Assembly (NCBI RefSeq): GCF_006547065.1
Contig: NZ_CP041243.1
Coordinates: 1,379,001-1,443,000 of the forward strand
Direction of reading: 5' to 3'
DNA: 64,000 nucleotides
Source of the DNA: Brevundimonas sp. M20
GTDB lineage: Bacteria > Pseudomonadota > Alphaproteobacteria > Caulobacterales > Caulobacteraceae
Each line of letters starts with the position of its first letter. The first letter of the stretch is position 1. Positions 16,200 to 25,346 of the stretch are shown here, piece after piece. The translations under genes and the position numbers were made by a program. The notes below the pieces were generated by a model that ran no database searches, was not told the DNA's origin, and saw only the letters and a list, made by a program, of their open reading frames with translations.

Positions 16200-17894
16200 G
16201 TGAAGCGCATTTTGATGGCCGGGGTCACGCTGGGCGCGATCCTGATCGGGCCGATGGCCGTTGCGGACGCGACGACGGACAGGGCGGCGCGTGATCTGAT
16301 CGAACGACCACAGGTCTGTGGCCGGGTAGAGTCGGCGATGTCCGACACCTCGGTGGCCGACATGGTCATGGTGGACGGCTTCGGGACCGGCGGGTTCCAG
16401 ATCGACACCGCCAACCCTGAGGCGCAGGCGTGGTTCGATCACGGCGTCCGTCTGCGCTGGGCGTTCGAGCACAAGGAATCGGTGAGGGCCTTCCGCAAGG
16501 CGCGCTTGCTGGATCCGGCCTGCGCCATGTGCGCCTGGGGCGAGGCATGGGCGCTGGGCCCGAACCTGAATGGGGGCGGCAACGACGAGGAGAGCCGTGT
16601 CACGGCGCTGAAGGCGGCCCGGGATGCTCGCCGGATAGCGCGCCGAGCGACCCCGATGCAGCGCCAGATGATCGACGCCCTCATCCAGCGCTATTCCGGT
16701 CGGGAAGACAGCCGCGCCCGTCGCTTCGCCGAAACCATGGATCGCATCGCCAGGCGCAACCCGCAGGACGTGACCGCGGCCGCCGTCGCCGCCGACGCAT
16801 GGATGCTGAAGGCGGACAAGTGGTGGGATGACGACGGCAAGGCCGCTGATCCGGGCATCACGCGGGCCATGGAGATTCTGGAACAGACGCTGGCGCATGC
16901 CCCGAATGATCCGGGCGCCATCCATCTCTATATCCACCTGACCGAATGGTCGGACGATCCGCACAAGGCGATCCCCTACGGCGAGCGACTGGCCCTGCTG
17001 GCGCCGGGCGCCAGCCATCTGGTGCACATGCCGTCCCACACCTTCTTCCGTGTGGGTCGCTACCGCGATGCGATGATATCGAACGTCAACGCCGTGGCTC
17101 TGGACCAGCGTTACGATGAGCTGGCGCGGCCGCCCGGCGGGGTGAAGGGCATGCCGCTGCATGGCCACAACATCCATTTCGGCATGGGCGGCGCCCTGAT
17201 GTCCGGCGGAGCGGAGCAGGGGCTGATGCTGGCCGACCGCTTCCTGACGGTGCTGGGCGACGATCCGCGGATGAATTCACCTTGGCCGCAAGCGATGGCG
17301 AATAACGCCTATGCCATGTTCGGTCGTTATGGAACGCCGGATCAACTCGCGACGCTGACGGAACCGCCCGAGGGGCGCCCGGTCCAGCGGGCGGGGTGGC
17401 GATACGCGCGCGGAGAGGCCGCCGCCCGGGCCGGCGACGCCGCCGCCGTTCGAGCCGAAGCCGCCGCCATCGCGGCCCTGCGGGAAGGCATGCCAACCGA
17501 GGGGCCGGCGGCGATGGGAAGCCGGTTCACCGAGGTCTTCCAGCGCGTTCTTGAAGGTCGCGCGGCCATGATCGAGGGCGACTGGAACGCGGCCGCCGAG
17601 GCCTACGGCGCCGCCGCCGCCATTCAGGGCCAGGGCGAGGAGGGTGGCGATCCGCCGATCATCTGGTTCCCGACGCGCCGCAGTCTGGCCGCCGCCCTGC
17701 TGTTGAAGGGCGATGCGGCGGGGGCGAAGGCCAAGGTGCTGGAACTGCTCGAGGACTGGCCCAATGACCCCTACAGCTACTTCGTGCTGGCCGAGGCCGA
17801 AGCCGCGCTGGGCGATCCAGCCGCCGCGGCGGAAGCGCGCCGTAGGTCGCGGATCGAATGGATCGGCGGAGCGATGGACCTGAAGCTGGCCTGA
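16200..17894 (+). CDS. Exported TPR-repeat protein with conserved His/Cys clusters
   Basis: 564-residue protein with an N-terminal signal (about 1-22), a long alpha-helical body and TPR-like repeats most obvious near the N-terminus (NPEAQAWFDHGVRLRWAFEHKESVRAFRKA) and C-terminus. It carries Cys108-x2-Cys111 and histidine clusters HLYIHLTEW (242-250), HLVHMPSHTFFRVGRY (273-288) and HGHNIHFG (321-328). Together they suggest a bound metal or cofactor, but this is inference. It is a recognisable family of uncharacterised TPR proteins. A GTG start at 16200 with GAGGGGAGG upstream fits. It ends 14 bp from the convergent DsbA-like gene. Confidence 0.72.
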   Translation: MKRILMAGVTLGAILIGPMAVADATTDRAARDLIERPQVCGRVESAMSDTSVADMVMVDGFGTGGFQIDTANPEAQAWFDHGVRLRWAFEHKESVRAFRKARLLDPACAMCAWGEAWALGPNLNGGGNDEESRVTALKAARDARRIARRATPMQRQMIDALIQRYSGREDSRARRFAETMDRIARRNPQDVTAAAVAADAWMLKADKWWDDDGKAADPGITRAMEILEQTLAHAPNDPGAIHLYIHLTEWSDDPHKAIPYGERLALLAPGASHLVHMPSHTFFRVGRYRDAMISNVNAVALDQRYDELARPPGGVKGMPLHGHNIHFGMGGALMSGGAEQGLMLADRFLTVLGDDPRMNSPWPQAMANNAYAMFGRYGTPDQLATLTEPPEGRPVQRAGWRYARGEAAARAGDAAAVRAEAAAIAALREGMPTEGPAAMGSRFTEVFQRVLEGRAAMIEGDWNAAAEAYGAAAAIQGQGEEGGDPPIIWFPTRRSLAAALLLKGDAAGAKAKVLELLEDWPNDPYSYFVLAEAEAALGDPAAAAEARRRSRIEWIGGAMDLKLA

Positions 17895-17908
17895 TCGGGC
17901 TGGCCGTC

Positions 17909-18706
17909 CTAGCGGGCGCGGGCTCTGGCCTCCCGTATCGCCGCCTCGAGCGCGTCCGGCTGGATGCTGGCGATGGCGCGGCCGTTGATGATGAAGGTCG
18001 GGGTCGCCTGCAGGCCCAGGGCCATCGCCGCCGTGTCCGTATCGACCAGATGACGGGTCATTTCCGGGCTGGCGATCGCCGCGCGAGCCGCGTCCAGCGT
18101 CACGCCATTCGCGGCCAGAATGGCGTTGATCGACTCCTCGTTAAGATCACCCTCGGCCATCAGGGCCCGGAAAACCGGCAGGTATTTGCCTTGATCATGG
18201 GCCGCCTGCGCCGCGCGGGCGGCGTAGTGCGACGGGCCGGACGGGTCGCCGCGGTCGAGGATCGGCCAGTCCTTGAAGACGAAACGCACATCCGGATTGG
18301 CCTGCATGATGCGCAGGATTTCCGGCGCGGTCGCCTTGCAGCCGGGGCATCGGAAATCGAAGAACTCCACAACCGTGACCTTGGCGTCTACCGGCCCGAA
18401 GGCGGCGTCGCGGGCGTCGGCGGCCAGAAGCGCGGGACTCAGCGCAGCGCGACGGGTAATGGAATCCGACAGTTCGGTGTTCTGCTTGATCTGCAGGGCC
18501 TGGCTCATCTCCTGCAGCATTTCGGGATGGTTCAGCAGGTAGTTGCGGATTTGGGCATCCGATCCGCCGGCGCCGAAATAGGGCGCGACCGCCAGAGCCA
18601 GCGCCGCCACGGACACCGCCAACGCCGCCAGACCGATGCCCGGCCCCTTGGTCAGGCGAGACAGGGCGGAGGTGGCGGGGGGCGGGGCGGGCGTCTCGTC
18701 GGTCAT
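17909..18706 (-). CDS. DsbA/Com1-like periplasmic thiol-disulfide oxidoreductase
   Basis: 265-residue membrane-anchored thioredoxin-fold protein. A short cytoplasmic head is followed by one membrane segment (about 22-46), a helical region, then the active site CPGC at 120-123 (FFDFRCPGCKA). The cis-proline loop is ATPTFIING near the C-terminus. It resembles the DsbA/ScsC/Com1 group (oxidase or isomerase in the periplasm). The ATG at 18706 is chosen over an upstream start that overlaps the preceding gene. It lies 16 bp downstream of the M48 protease gene, so both act in the periplasm and are probably cotranscribed. Confidence 0.88.
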   Translation of the reverse strand: MTDETPAPPPATSALSRLTKGPGIGLAALAVSVAALALAVAPYFGAGGSDAQIRNYLLNHPEMLQEMSQALQIKQNTELSDSITRRAALSPALLAADARDAAFGPVDAKVTVVEFFDFRCPGCKATAPEILRIMQANPDVRFVFKDWPILDRGDPSGPSHYAARAAQAAHDQGKYLPVFRALMAEGDLNEESINAILAANGVTLDAARAAIASPEMTRHLVDTDTAAMALGLQATPTFIINGRAIASIQPDALEAAIREARARAR

Positions 18707-18722
18707 GCGGTTTTCCGGAAGG

Positions 18723-20132
18723 TCAGCTGGAGGCGGGCACAACAACCGGGCGATTGCGGCTGTTGCGGCGGTCGACGGCGTCCACGTCATCCTGGGTGGC
18801 GCCTGAAGCGAACACGATGTCCATCGCGCGGGTCCAGTCGGCCGATCCCGGCGTCAGCATGTCGCGGGCGCGCAGGGCGAACTGGGTGGCCTGGGTCTCG
18901 GCGCCCATGGCGAAATACATTTCAGCCGAAGCCAGACGGGCTTCGCCTTCCTTGCCCTGGGTCGCATAGGCCTGCGACAGCAGACGCCAGCCCATGGTGT
19001 TGTCCGGCTCCAGCGCGGTCGCGCGCTTGAGTTGGTCCACCGCGAGGGTGATTTGTTCGGCCTCGTGGGTTTCGATCATGGCGTGCGCCAGATTGATACG
19101 GAGCAGGGGGGCGTCGGGCTTCAGATCGACCGAGCGCTGATGGGCGCCGATGGCCTCGGCCGGGCGACCTTCCTCGAACAGGATCTGACCTTTCAGCTCC
19201 CAGAAATAGGGGTTCTCCGGCTGCTCGGCCAGCAGCACATCGACAGCGGTGAGGGCCCGCTCCGTCTGGCCATCCCGATACCAGGCGATGGCGCGAGCGT
19301 AGCGGGCCGGAAGCGAGACGTCTGTTTCCGGATAGTCGCGCAGGGTGGCGTTCGGCGCGTCCATGAAGGCGTGGATCTTGGCCAGGATCAGCGCGTGCTG
19401 GGCCAGTCGCTCTGGGCTGTCCTGATGGCTGTAGTTCGACTGTTCCGCCACCAGACGGCGCAGGTTCTCGATCCGGTCCGAGGACAGCGGGTGGCTACGG
19501 AAATAGGGGTAGCGGCGGGCGTCCGAGAAGACTTCCTGCGAACGGAAGTTTTCAAAGAAGGTCAGCAGGCCGCGCCCGGACTCGCCGGCTCGCTCCAGCG
19601 CGCGGGCGCCGGTGTTGTCGGCCTCGCCTTCCTGGTGGGTCATATAGCGCAACGCGCTGAGCGTGCCGAAATACTGGCTGTTGCCGATCAGGATGGCGCC
19701 GGCGTCCGGCGCTCCGGCGGCGATGGCCAGCGCGCCCAGCGCCATGGTCATCAGCAGGGGCTGCATGCCTGCTTGCTGCGCCCCGTCACGCAGGGTGTGG
19801 CGATTCTTTATGTGTCCCGCCTCGTGCGCGATGACGCCGAGCAGTTCGTTGGGATTTCGGGTCCGCAGGATCAGGCCGGTGTTCAGCCCCATGATCCGCC
19901 CCCGCGTGGCGAAGGCGTTCAGATCGTTCTCGTTGATCAGCAGGATTTCGATCTCGGACGGTTCCAGCCCCATGGCCGTGAACACCGGATCGGACCATTC
20001 GTGGATGATCGCTTCGATCTCGGTGTCGCGAATGGCGCTCTGGGCCGAGGCGGGCGACGCCGTCGCCAGAATCACACTGGCGACGGCGGTTGCACCGATC
20101 AGACGGGCGGCGTTTCGAGACAGCCAGCTCAT
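18723..20132 (-). CDS. Periplasmic M48 metalloprotease with TPR tail (BepA-like)
   Basis: 469-residue exported protein: signal peptide cut after ASPASAQ, M48 zinc protease domain with HEAGH at 103-107 and the downstream Glu ligand in HQEGEADNTG, then C-terminal TPR repeats (ENPYFWELKGQILFEEGRPAEAIGAHQRS). This layout matches BepA/YfgC, which degrades or matures stalled OMPs such as LptD. The lptD-surA block lies in the same window, though not in the same operon. The start at 20132 follows an AGGAG; the frame extends further upstream but overlaps the rne end. Confidence 0.88.
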   Translation of the reverse strand: MSWLSRNAARLIGATAVASVILATASPASAQSAIRDTEIEAIIHEWSDPVFTAMGLEPSEIEILLINENDLNAFATRGRIMGLNTGLILRTRNPNELLGVIAHEAGHIKNRHTLRDGAQQAGMQPLLMTMALGALAIAAGAPDAGAILIGNSQYFGTLSALRYMTHQEGEADNTGARALERAGESGRGLLTFFENFRSQEVFSDARRYPYFRSHPLSSDRIENLRRLVAEQSNYSHQDSPERLAQHALILAKIHAFMDAPNATLRDYPETDVSLPARYARAIAWYRDGQTERALTAVDVLLAEQPENPYFWELKGQILFEEGRPAEAIGAHQRSVDLKPDAPLLRINLAHAMIETHEAEQITLAVDQLKRATALEPDNTMGWRLLSQAYATQGKEGEARLASAEMYFAMGAETQATQFALRARDMLTPGSADWTRAMDIVFASGATQDDVDAVDRRNSRNRPVVVPASS

Positions 20133-20196
20133 GTTGAACTCCTGTGGACCCGGACGCCCCCGTCCGTTGTGATGGTCACAACCTAATCGCGGCCTT

Positions 20197-22872
20197 TCAG
20201 CGGCGCCACCACCCACGTTTCGGCTTTTCGGGCGGAGCGGCGATCTGGTTCGGGTCTTCCGCGATCAGGGCGGCGACGTCGACCTCGGGCTTCGGCGGTT
20301 CGACGGCCTCCACGACCGCGGCCGGGATCGGCTCGGCGACGGTTTCCGCCACGGCTTCAGGCTCCGGCGTCACGACCTCGTTCAGGGCGACGTCCAGCAG
20401 GACGGGCTCGCCGACGGGCTCGATTTCGTTCGGCTCGACCGTCGAAAGCGGGGCTTCGTCAGAGGCCGGAGTCGCCGAGGCGGACACCTTGCGGCGCACC
20501 CGACGACGTTTGGGCTCTTCCGCGACGACCGGAGCGGTCTCGGCTTCGACAGCCTGAACCTCGGCGTCCGGGATGATCACGGCCGACGGGGTGTCGGGCG
20601 AACCGTCGGCGGGCATGCCTTCGCTGGTGGCGCGGGTCTCGACCTTGACCTCGTGGGTCAGGCCGCCCTCGGCGCCGCGATCCCGGCCGCGACCACGACC
20701 GCGCCGGCGACGGGACCGTCCGCTACGTTCGCCGCCGACTTCCCCCTCGGGGCGTTCGCCGACGACTTCTTCGACATCAGATGCGGTGGTTTCAGAAGCC
20801 TTCTCGGCGCGAGGGGCGCGTTCCGGATTGATCGGGTCGAACCAGACATAGGGATCGTCCAGCGACGGAGTACGGCCACGGACCCAGAAGAAGGAGTCGC
20901 GCTCGGTCGATGCGCCTTCCTCGCGCATCCGGCGACCTCCACGGCGGCCACGGCGACGGCGGCGACCACCTTCGCCGTCGTCCTCATCGTCAGCCGACAG
21001 GGCCGGAGCGGACTCTTCCGTGCCTTCGGTCTCCTCACGACGTCCGCCGCGGCGGCGCCGGCCGCGACCGCGACCACGTTCACCGTCGTGACGCTCGGCG
21101 CGTTCGCGCGGCTGGTCGTCGTCCTCGTCCTCACGCTCAAGGTCGGTTTCGTCCTCATCGTCCTCGATGACTTCGTCTTCGTCCTCGTCTTCGTCCTCGG
21201 CCCAGGCGCTGTCGTCGAAGTCATCATCCAGATCGACGAATGGCTCGGCGCTTTCCGGAGGGGTGAAGTCCTCGTTCGTCTCCGTCCGCTCGATCGTGCT
21301 TTCGCCCTGACCGAGGTTGTCATCGATAAGAATGACCACGTTCAGGCCGCGCTGGACCAGCAGGCTCTGCAGATAGTCGCGCTTGTGGTTCAGAATGTAG
21401 AGGGCCACAGCCGTGCAGACGCGCAGGTTCACCGAACCCGCACCGTTCTTGCCGGCCTCGATATCGACCGCGCGCAGGGTGACGAGGGCGGCGCTTTCCG
21501 CGGAGCGGATACGACCGGCGCCCTGACAGTGAGGACAGATCTCGGTGGCGCCCTCGATCACACCCAGACGACGGCGCTGGCGGCTGATTTCCATCAGGCC
21601 GAAGCCCGAGATGCGGCCCATCTGGATGCGGGCGCGGTCCTTGGCCAGCGCGTCCTTCAGCACCTTCTCGACGGCGCGGTTGTTCTTGCCTTCATCCATG
21701 TCGATGAAGTCGATGACGATCAGGCCGGCGAGGTCGCGCAGACGCAACTGGCGGGCGGCCTCGGCGGCCGCCTCCATATTGGTCTTGAAGGCCGTGGCCT
21801 CGACGTTGCGTTCCTTGGTGGCGCGGCCCGAGTTGACGTCGATGGCGACCAGCGCCTCGGTCTGGTTGATCACCAGATAGCCGCCGGACTTCAGGTTGAC
21901 GATCGGCTGGTGGATCTGGGTCAGGGTCTCTTCAATGCCGTTCGAGGCGAACAGCGGGCGCGAACCCTGATAGAGGTGCACCTTCTTCGCCTGCGAGGGC
22001 ATCAGCACCCGCATGAAATCGCGCGCTTCCTTGAAGCCCTGCACGCCCTCGACCTGGATGCCGTCGAAATCCTTGTCGAACATATCGCGCACGGCGCGGC
22101 GGACCAGGTTTTCTTCCTCGTAGATCAACGCCGGCGCGTTGGACGACAGGGTCGTGTCGCGGATCGTCTCCCACAGGCGCAGCAGGTATTCGTAGTCGCG
22201 CTTGATCTCGGCCTTGGTGCGCTTGGCCCCGGCGGTGCGAATGATCAGGCCCATGCCCTGCGGCACATGCAGGGCGGCCGCGGCGGCCTTCAGGCGCTTG
22301 CGGTCCGAAGTGTTGGTGATCTTGCGTGAGATGCCGCCGCCCTTGCCGGTGTTCGGCATCAGGACGCAGTAGCGACCGGCGAGCGAAAGCCAGGTGGTCA
22401 GGGCCGCGCCCTTGCCGCCGCGCTCATCCTTGACGACCTGCACCAGCAGAATCTGACGGCGCTTGATGACGTCCTGGATCTTGTAGCGACGCATAAGGCG
22501 GCGCTTCAGGCGCTCCTCATCGGCCAGACCGCCTTCGTGATCGCCGTCATCGCTGTCGCGGCCCAGGTCGTCGTGGTCGTCGTCGTCCGAGTGGGCCTCG
22601 GCCATGATCGCTTCACGGTCGGCGACCGGGATTTGATAATAGTCCGGATGGATTTCGTTGAAGGCCAGGAAGCCGTGGCGATTGCCGCCGTATTCGACGA
22701 ACGCAGCCTGCAGGCTGGGCTCTACGCGCGTGACCTTGGCGAGATAGATGTTGCCGCGAAGCTGACGCTTCGCGCGGGATTCAAAGTCGAATTCCTCGAC
22801 CTGACGGCCCTCGACGATCGCGACGCGGGTTTCTTCCGCGTGCGCCGCATCGATCAACATGGTCTTTGACAT
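20197..22872 (-). CDS. rne: Ribonuclease E
   Basis: 891-residue endoribonuclease, scaffold of the RNA degradosome. The N-terminal half has the S1 domain (GNIYLAKVTRVEPSLQAAF), interrupted by an acidic Asp/Glu-rich insertion at about 93-115 as in other Caulobacterales and alphaproteobacteria. It also has the 5'-sensor/RNase H-like and DNase I-like catalytic segments (AIDVNSGRATKERN, IVIDFIDM) and the Zn-link (CPHCQGAGR). The C-terminal half is a disordered, Arg-rich and acidic low-complexity scaffold. The last residues, KPKRGWWRR, match the GWW peptide that recruits PNPase in Caulobacter crescentus (established there, inferred here). Confidence 0.95.
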   Translation of the reverse strand: MSKTMLIDAAHAEETRVAIVEGRQVEEFDFESRAKRQLRGNIYLAKVTRVEPSLQAAFVEYGGNRHGFLAFNEIHPDYYQIPVADREAIMAEAHSDDDDHDDLGRDSDDGDHEGGLADEERLKRRLMRRYKIQDVIKRRQILLVQVVKDERGGKGAALTTWLSLAGRYCVLMPNTGKGGGISRKITNTSDRKRLKAAAAALHVPQGMGLIIRTAGAKRTKAEIKRDYEYLLRLWETIRDTTLSSNAPALIYEEENLVRRAVRDMFDKDFDGIQVEGVQGFKEARDFMRVLMPSQAKKVHLYQGSRPLFASNGIEETLTQIHQPIVNLKSGGYLVINQTEALVAIDVNSGRATKERNVEATAFKTNMEAAAEAARQLRLRDLAGLIVIDFIDMDEGKNNRAVEKVLKDALAKDRARIQMGRISGFGLMEISRQRRRLGVIEGATEICPHCQGAGRIRSAESAALVTLRAVDIEAGKNGAGSVNLRVCTAVALYILNHKRDYLQSLLVQRGLNVVILIDDNLGQGESTIERTETNEDFTPPESAEPFVDLDDDFDDSAWAEDEDEDEDEVIEDDEDETDLEREDEDDDQPRERAERHDGERGRGRGRRRRGGRREETEGTEESAPALSADDEDDGEGGRRRRRGRRGGRRMREEGASTERDSFFWVRGRTPSLDDPYVWFDPINPERAPRAEKASETTASDVEEVVGERPEGEVGGERSGRSRRRRGRGRGRDRGAEGGLTHEVKVETRATSEGMPADGSPDTPSAVIIPDAEVQAVEAETAPVVAEEPKRRRVRRKVSASATPASDEAPLSTVEPNEIEPVGEPVLLDVALNEVVTPEPEAVAETVAEPIPAAVVEAVEPPKPEVDVAALIAEDPNQIAAPPEKPKRGWWRR

Positions 22873-23336
22873 CGGTAGTCTCTCTCTGGCGCGCTCTGGC
22901 CGGTCCTGTCAGCGCGTGGCTGAGGGACGCGGCGGCTCGCCGAATGGGTGTGGGGTTGGCGCGGGCCGTCGATGCCTCGTCGCCACGGCGAGCGCCGCGG
23001 GCGAAGTCGGTCACATCTGACCGGAGGTTGAGGCTGGCGTATGCGCCCATGGGTCGGTTCGGTCCTGAACCCTTCCGCGCCTCGGTAAGGCGGCGTTGCG
23101 GGCCCGGTTCGTCGGATCGTCGGCGTCTTTGACGGCCGGTCGATCCTCGGATCAGTGAAAGTAGCGCCGAGAGGAGGGCGCGTCCCGGACCCGGCAGAGC
23201 GGGTGGACGCGATCATTCGCGAGCGGACAAAGCATAGTCACTGGAAACGTGAATTAAAAGTCGCATCGGCCTTAACCCGTTGGCGACGACGTTCGTGCAG
23301 GATGGGAACGATCAGAATGGTGGGTTGTCCGCGTCC
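22873..23336. promoter_or_regulatory. Divergent rne/amidase intergenic region with long rne leader
   Basis: 464 bp without a credible gene. Both rne (leftward) and the amidase (rightward) must be transcribed from here. RNase E genes in other bacteria have long, self-regulated 5' leaders, and this gap allows one, but I see no recognisable RNA element. The only AT-rich patch is at about 23232-23262 (AGCATAGTCACTGG and AATTAAAAG), the likeliest promoter site. Confidence 0.35.
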
Positions 23337-24557
23337 ATGAGCGCCTCGTTGCGTGTCAGGCTTTCGCATTGGGGCGTCCGTGAGTGGACGATGACGGCGC
23401 TCGCCTTCATCGTTTTCTGCGTCACCGTGCTGATCGCCGGCCGTGGACTGGCGTCCGGCGCCATGGGCGAAGTCATTCGCGTGCGTTTCGGCGGCGATGC
23501 CGAGCGAACCCGTGTCGTGGTTGATCTGGATCGTAATTCTCGCGGGCAGGTGATCCAGCCGGGCGCCGACGGGCGTGTGGTCGTCGCCCTGTCCGGCGTC
23601 GCCGCGCCGCGCGGCATGTCCGGCAACGGTCTGGGACTGGTGCGCGGCTATCGGGTGGCGGGCTCCGGCGGCGCGTCGCGTGTCGAGCTGGATCTGGCCG
23701 TCAGCGCCGAGATCGAGCGCCGCTTCCTGCTGCCGCCGGGCGATGGCGTGAACCACTACCGCTATGTCATCGACCTGAAGGCGACCGGTCGGGCGCCGAC
23801 CGCCTCGCGGAACGCCCCCCGCGCCGCGCCGCGTCCGGCCCAACGGCCTCTGATCTATATCGACGCCGGACACGGCGGCCGTGACCCGGGCGCCCAGGGC
23901 GCGCATGCGAGGGAAAGCGAAGTCACTCTGGCGGCCGCGCTCGTCCTGAAGCAGGAACTGGAGCGTTCGGGGCGTTATCGGGTCCGTCTGACGCGGGATA
24001 GCGACGTCTATGTCGGTCTGAATCGCCGTCCGGCCATCGCCCGTCAGGCAGGGGCGGACCTGTTTATCTCGCTGCACGCCGACGCCATCGCCGATCCGGC
24101 CACGCGCGGCGCCAGTGTCTACACCTTGTCGGAACAGGGCGCCGGCCGCGCTGTGCGTGAGATCACACGTGATGAAAACTGGCACCGAAGCCTCAATCTG
24201 CCGGGCCGGGACGCCTCGGTGGACCGTATTCTTCTGGATATGACCCAGCGTGCGACCCAGAACCGTTCGGCGGTGCTGGCGCGCAGCCTGTTGGGCGAGA
24301 TCGAGCAGGCGGACCATCCGCTGCTGCGCCGCAGTCATCGGGATGCCGGTCTGGCGGTGCTGCTGTCGCCGGATGTGCCCGCCGTGCTGCTGGAGATGGG
24401 CTACATCACCAACCCCGAGGATGAGCGTCTGCTCACCGATCCACGCGCGCGCCGTCGGCTCATGCGGGCCGTGGCTGCGGGCATCGACGGCTATTTCGCC
24501 GCCCCGACCGGCGCGCTTCAGATGGCCTCGACCGGAGACGGCGCCGGCCGCCCCTGA
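23337..24557 (+). CDS. amiC: N-acetylmuramoyl-L-alanine amidase (AmiC/Amidase_3 type)
   Basis: About 406 residues. A membrane/signal segment (TALAFIVFCVTVLIAGRGLASG) precedes an AMIN-type domain (VIRVRFGGDAERTRVVVDLD) and an Amidase_3 zinc hydrolase domain. The zinc and catalytic residues are visible in IDAGHGGRDPGAQG, ARESEVTLA, LHADA and LLEMGYITN. It cleaves the bond between MurNAc and stem peptide during septal peptidoglycan splitting. In-frame starts at 23280 and 23391 are also possible; 23337 keeps the full signal. The next genes (exonuclease, PBP1A) run in the same direction. Confidence 0.92.
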   Translation: MSASLRVRLSHWGVREWTMTALAFIVFCVTVLIAGRGLASGAMGEVIRVRFGGDAERTRVVVDLDRNSRGQVIQPGADGRVVVALSGVAAPRGMSGNGLGLVRGYRVAGSGGASRVELDLAVSAEIERRFLLPPGDGVNHYRYVIDLKATGRAPTASRNAPRAAPRPAQRPLIYIDAGHGGRDPGAQGAHARESEVTLAAALVLKQELERSGRYRVRLTRDSDVYVGLNRRPAIARQAGADLFISLHADAIADPATRGASVYTLSEQGAGRAVREITRDENWHRSLNLPGRDASVDRILLDMTQRATQNRSAVLARSLLGEIEQADHPLLRRSHRDAGLAVLLSPDVPAVLLEMGYITNPEDERLLTDPRARRRLMRAVAAGIDGYFAAPTGALQMASTGDGAGRP

Positions 24558-24602
24558 AGGATGCTGTCGCGTCCTGGACGTTGAGCGCCTATCTTTCCGC
24601 CC

Positions 24603-25337
24603 ATGCGCCTGCGTGTCGTGGACCTGGAAACCACCGGTGGAGACCGGACCGCCGAGATTATCGAGGTCGGCATCGTGGATGTCGTGCCGGAAGGAGAGGG
24701 CTGGCGCGCCCTGCCGCCCGTGACGAAGCTGTTCCGGCCTCGGGGTGAGATTTCGGTGCATGCTATGGCGGTGCACCACATCACGCCCGATGATTTCGGC
24801 CCTGACGACGCGCACTGTGATGAATATGCGCTGCGCGAGATGTTCGCCGAGCCAGCGGATGTCATGGTGGCGCATGCCGCCAACTTTGAACGCGGCTTCA
24901 TCGCGGACACCGCCCACGGCGGTTTGCCGTGGATTTGTACGGTTCGCTCGGCCAAGGCGGTCTGGCCGCAAGCGCCGGGGCATTCCAATCAGGTGCTGCG
25001 CTACTGGCGACAGCTGAGGCTGGACCCCGCGCTGGCCAATCCGGCTCATCGGGCGGGGCCGGACGCCTGGGTGACGGCTCACCTGCTGATGGATCTGCTG
25101 AAGGAAGCCACCGTCGAGCAGATGATCCAGTGGACCCGGGAGCCCCGTCGACTGAACACAATTCCGTTCGGCAAACACCGGGGAAGCCGCTGGGCGGACG
25201 CGCCGGTGGACTATCTGCGATGGATGGCCGGGCAGTCGGACATGGACGCCGATGTCGTGGCTGCGGCGCGACAGGAGATCGAACGTCGCACCGCCCCGGC
25301 AACGGCGCCTCTGGCGGGCGTGACCGACGCGGGCTAA
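24603..25337 (+). CDS. DEDDh 3'-5' exonuclease (DnaQ/ExoX-like) with C-terminal DUF3820-like domain
   Basis: 244 residues. Exo motif I is VVDLETTG (Asp7, Glu9). Motif II is HAANFERGF, with Glu where Asp is usual. Motif III is HRAGPDAW, with the DEDDh His and Asp. Beyond about residue 175 the sequence NTIPFGKHRGSRWADAPVDYLRWM resembles the DUF3820 (putative quorum-sensing-regulated) domain often joined to DnaQ-like exonucleases. It probably trims DNA or RNA 3' ends in repair or RNA turnover; the substrate is unknown. It lies between the amidase and PBP1A genes with short spacers. Confidence 0.82.
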   Translation: MRLRVVDLETTGGDRTAEIIEVGIVDVVPEGEGWRALPPVTKLFRPRGEISVHAMAVHHITPDDFGPDDAHCDEYALREMFAEPADVMVAHAANFERGFIADTAHGGLPWICTVRSAKAVWPQAPGHSNQVLRYWRQLRLDPALANPAHRAGPDAWVTAHLLMDLLKEATVEQMIQWTREPRRLNTIPFGKHRGSRWADAPVDYLRWMAGQSDMDADVVAAARQEIERRTAPATAPLAGVTDAG

Positions 25338-25346
25338 ACCGGCGTC

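Noticed and set aside
20653..22329. 558-codon plus-strand open frame inside rne
   Set aside because: Mirror of the biased RNase E codons; product is Ala/Thr/Val/Asp-rich without motif.
22873..23336. Short open frames in the rne upstream gap as genes
   Set aside because: All are Arg/Pro-rich, overlap each other and lack a ribosome-binding site or recognisable motif.
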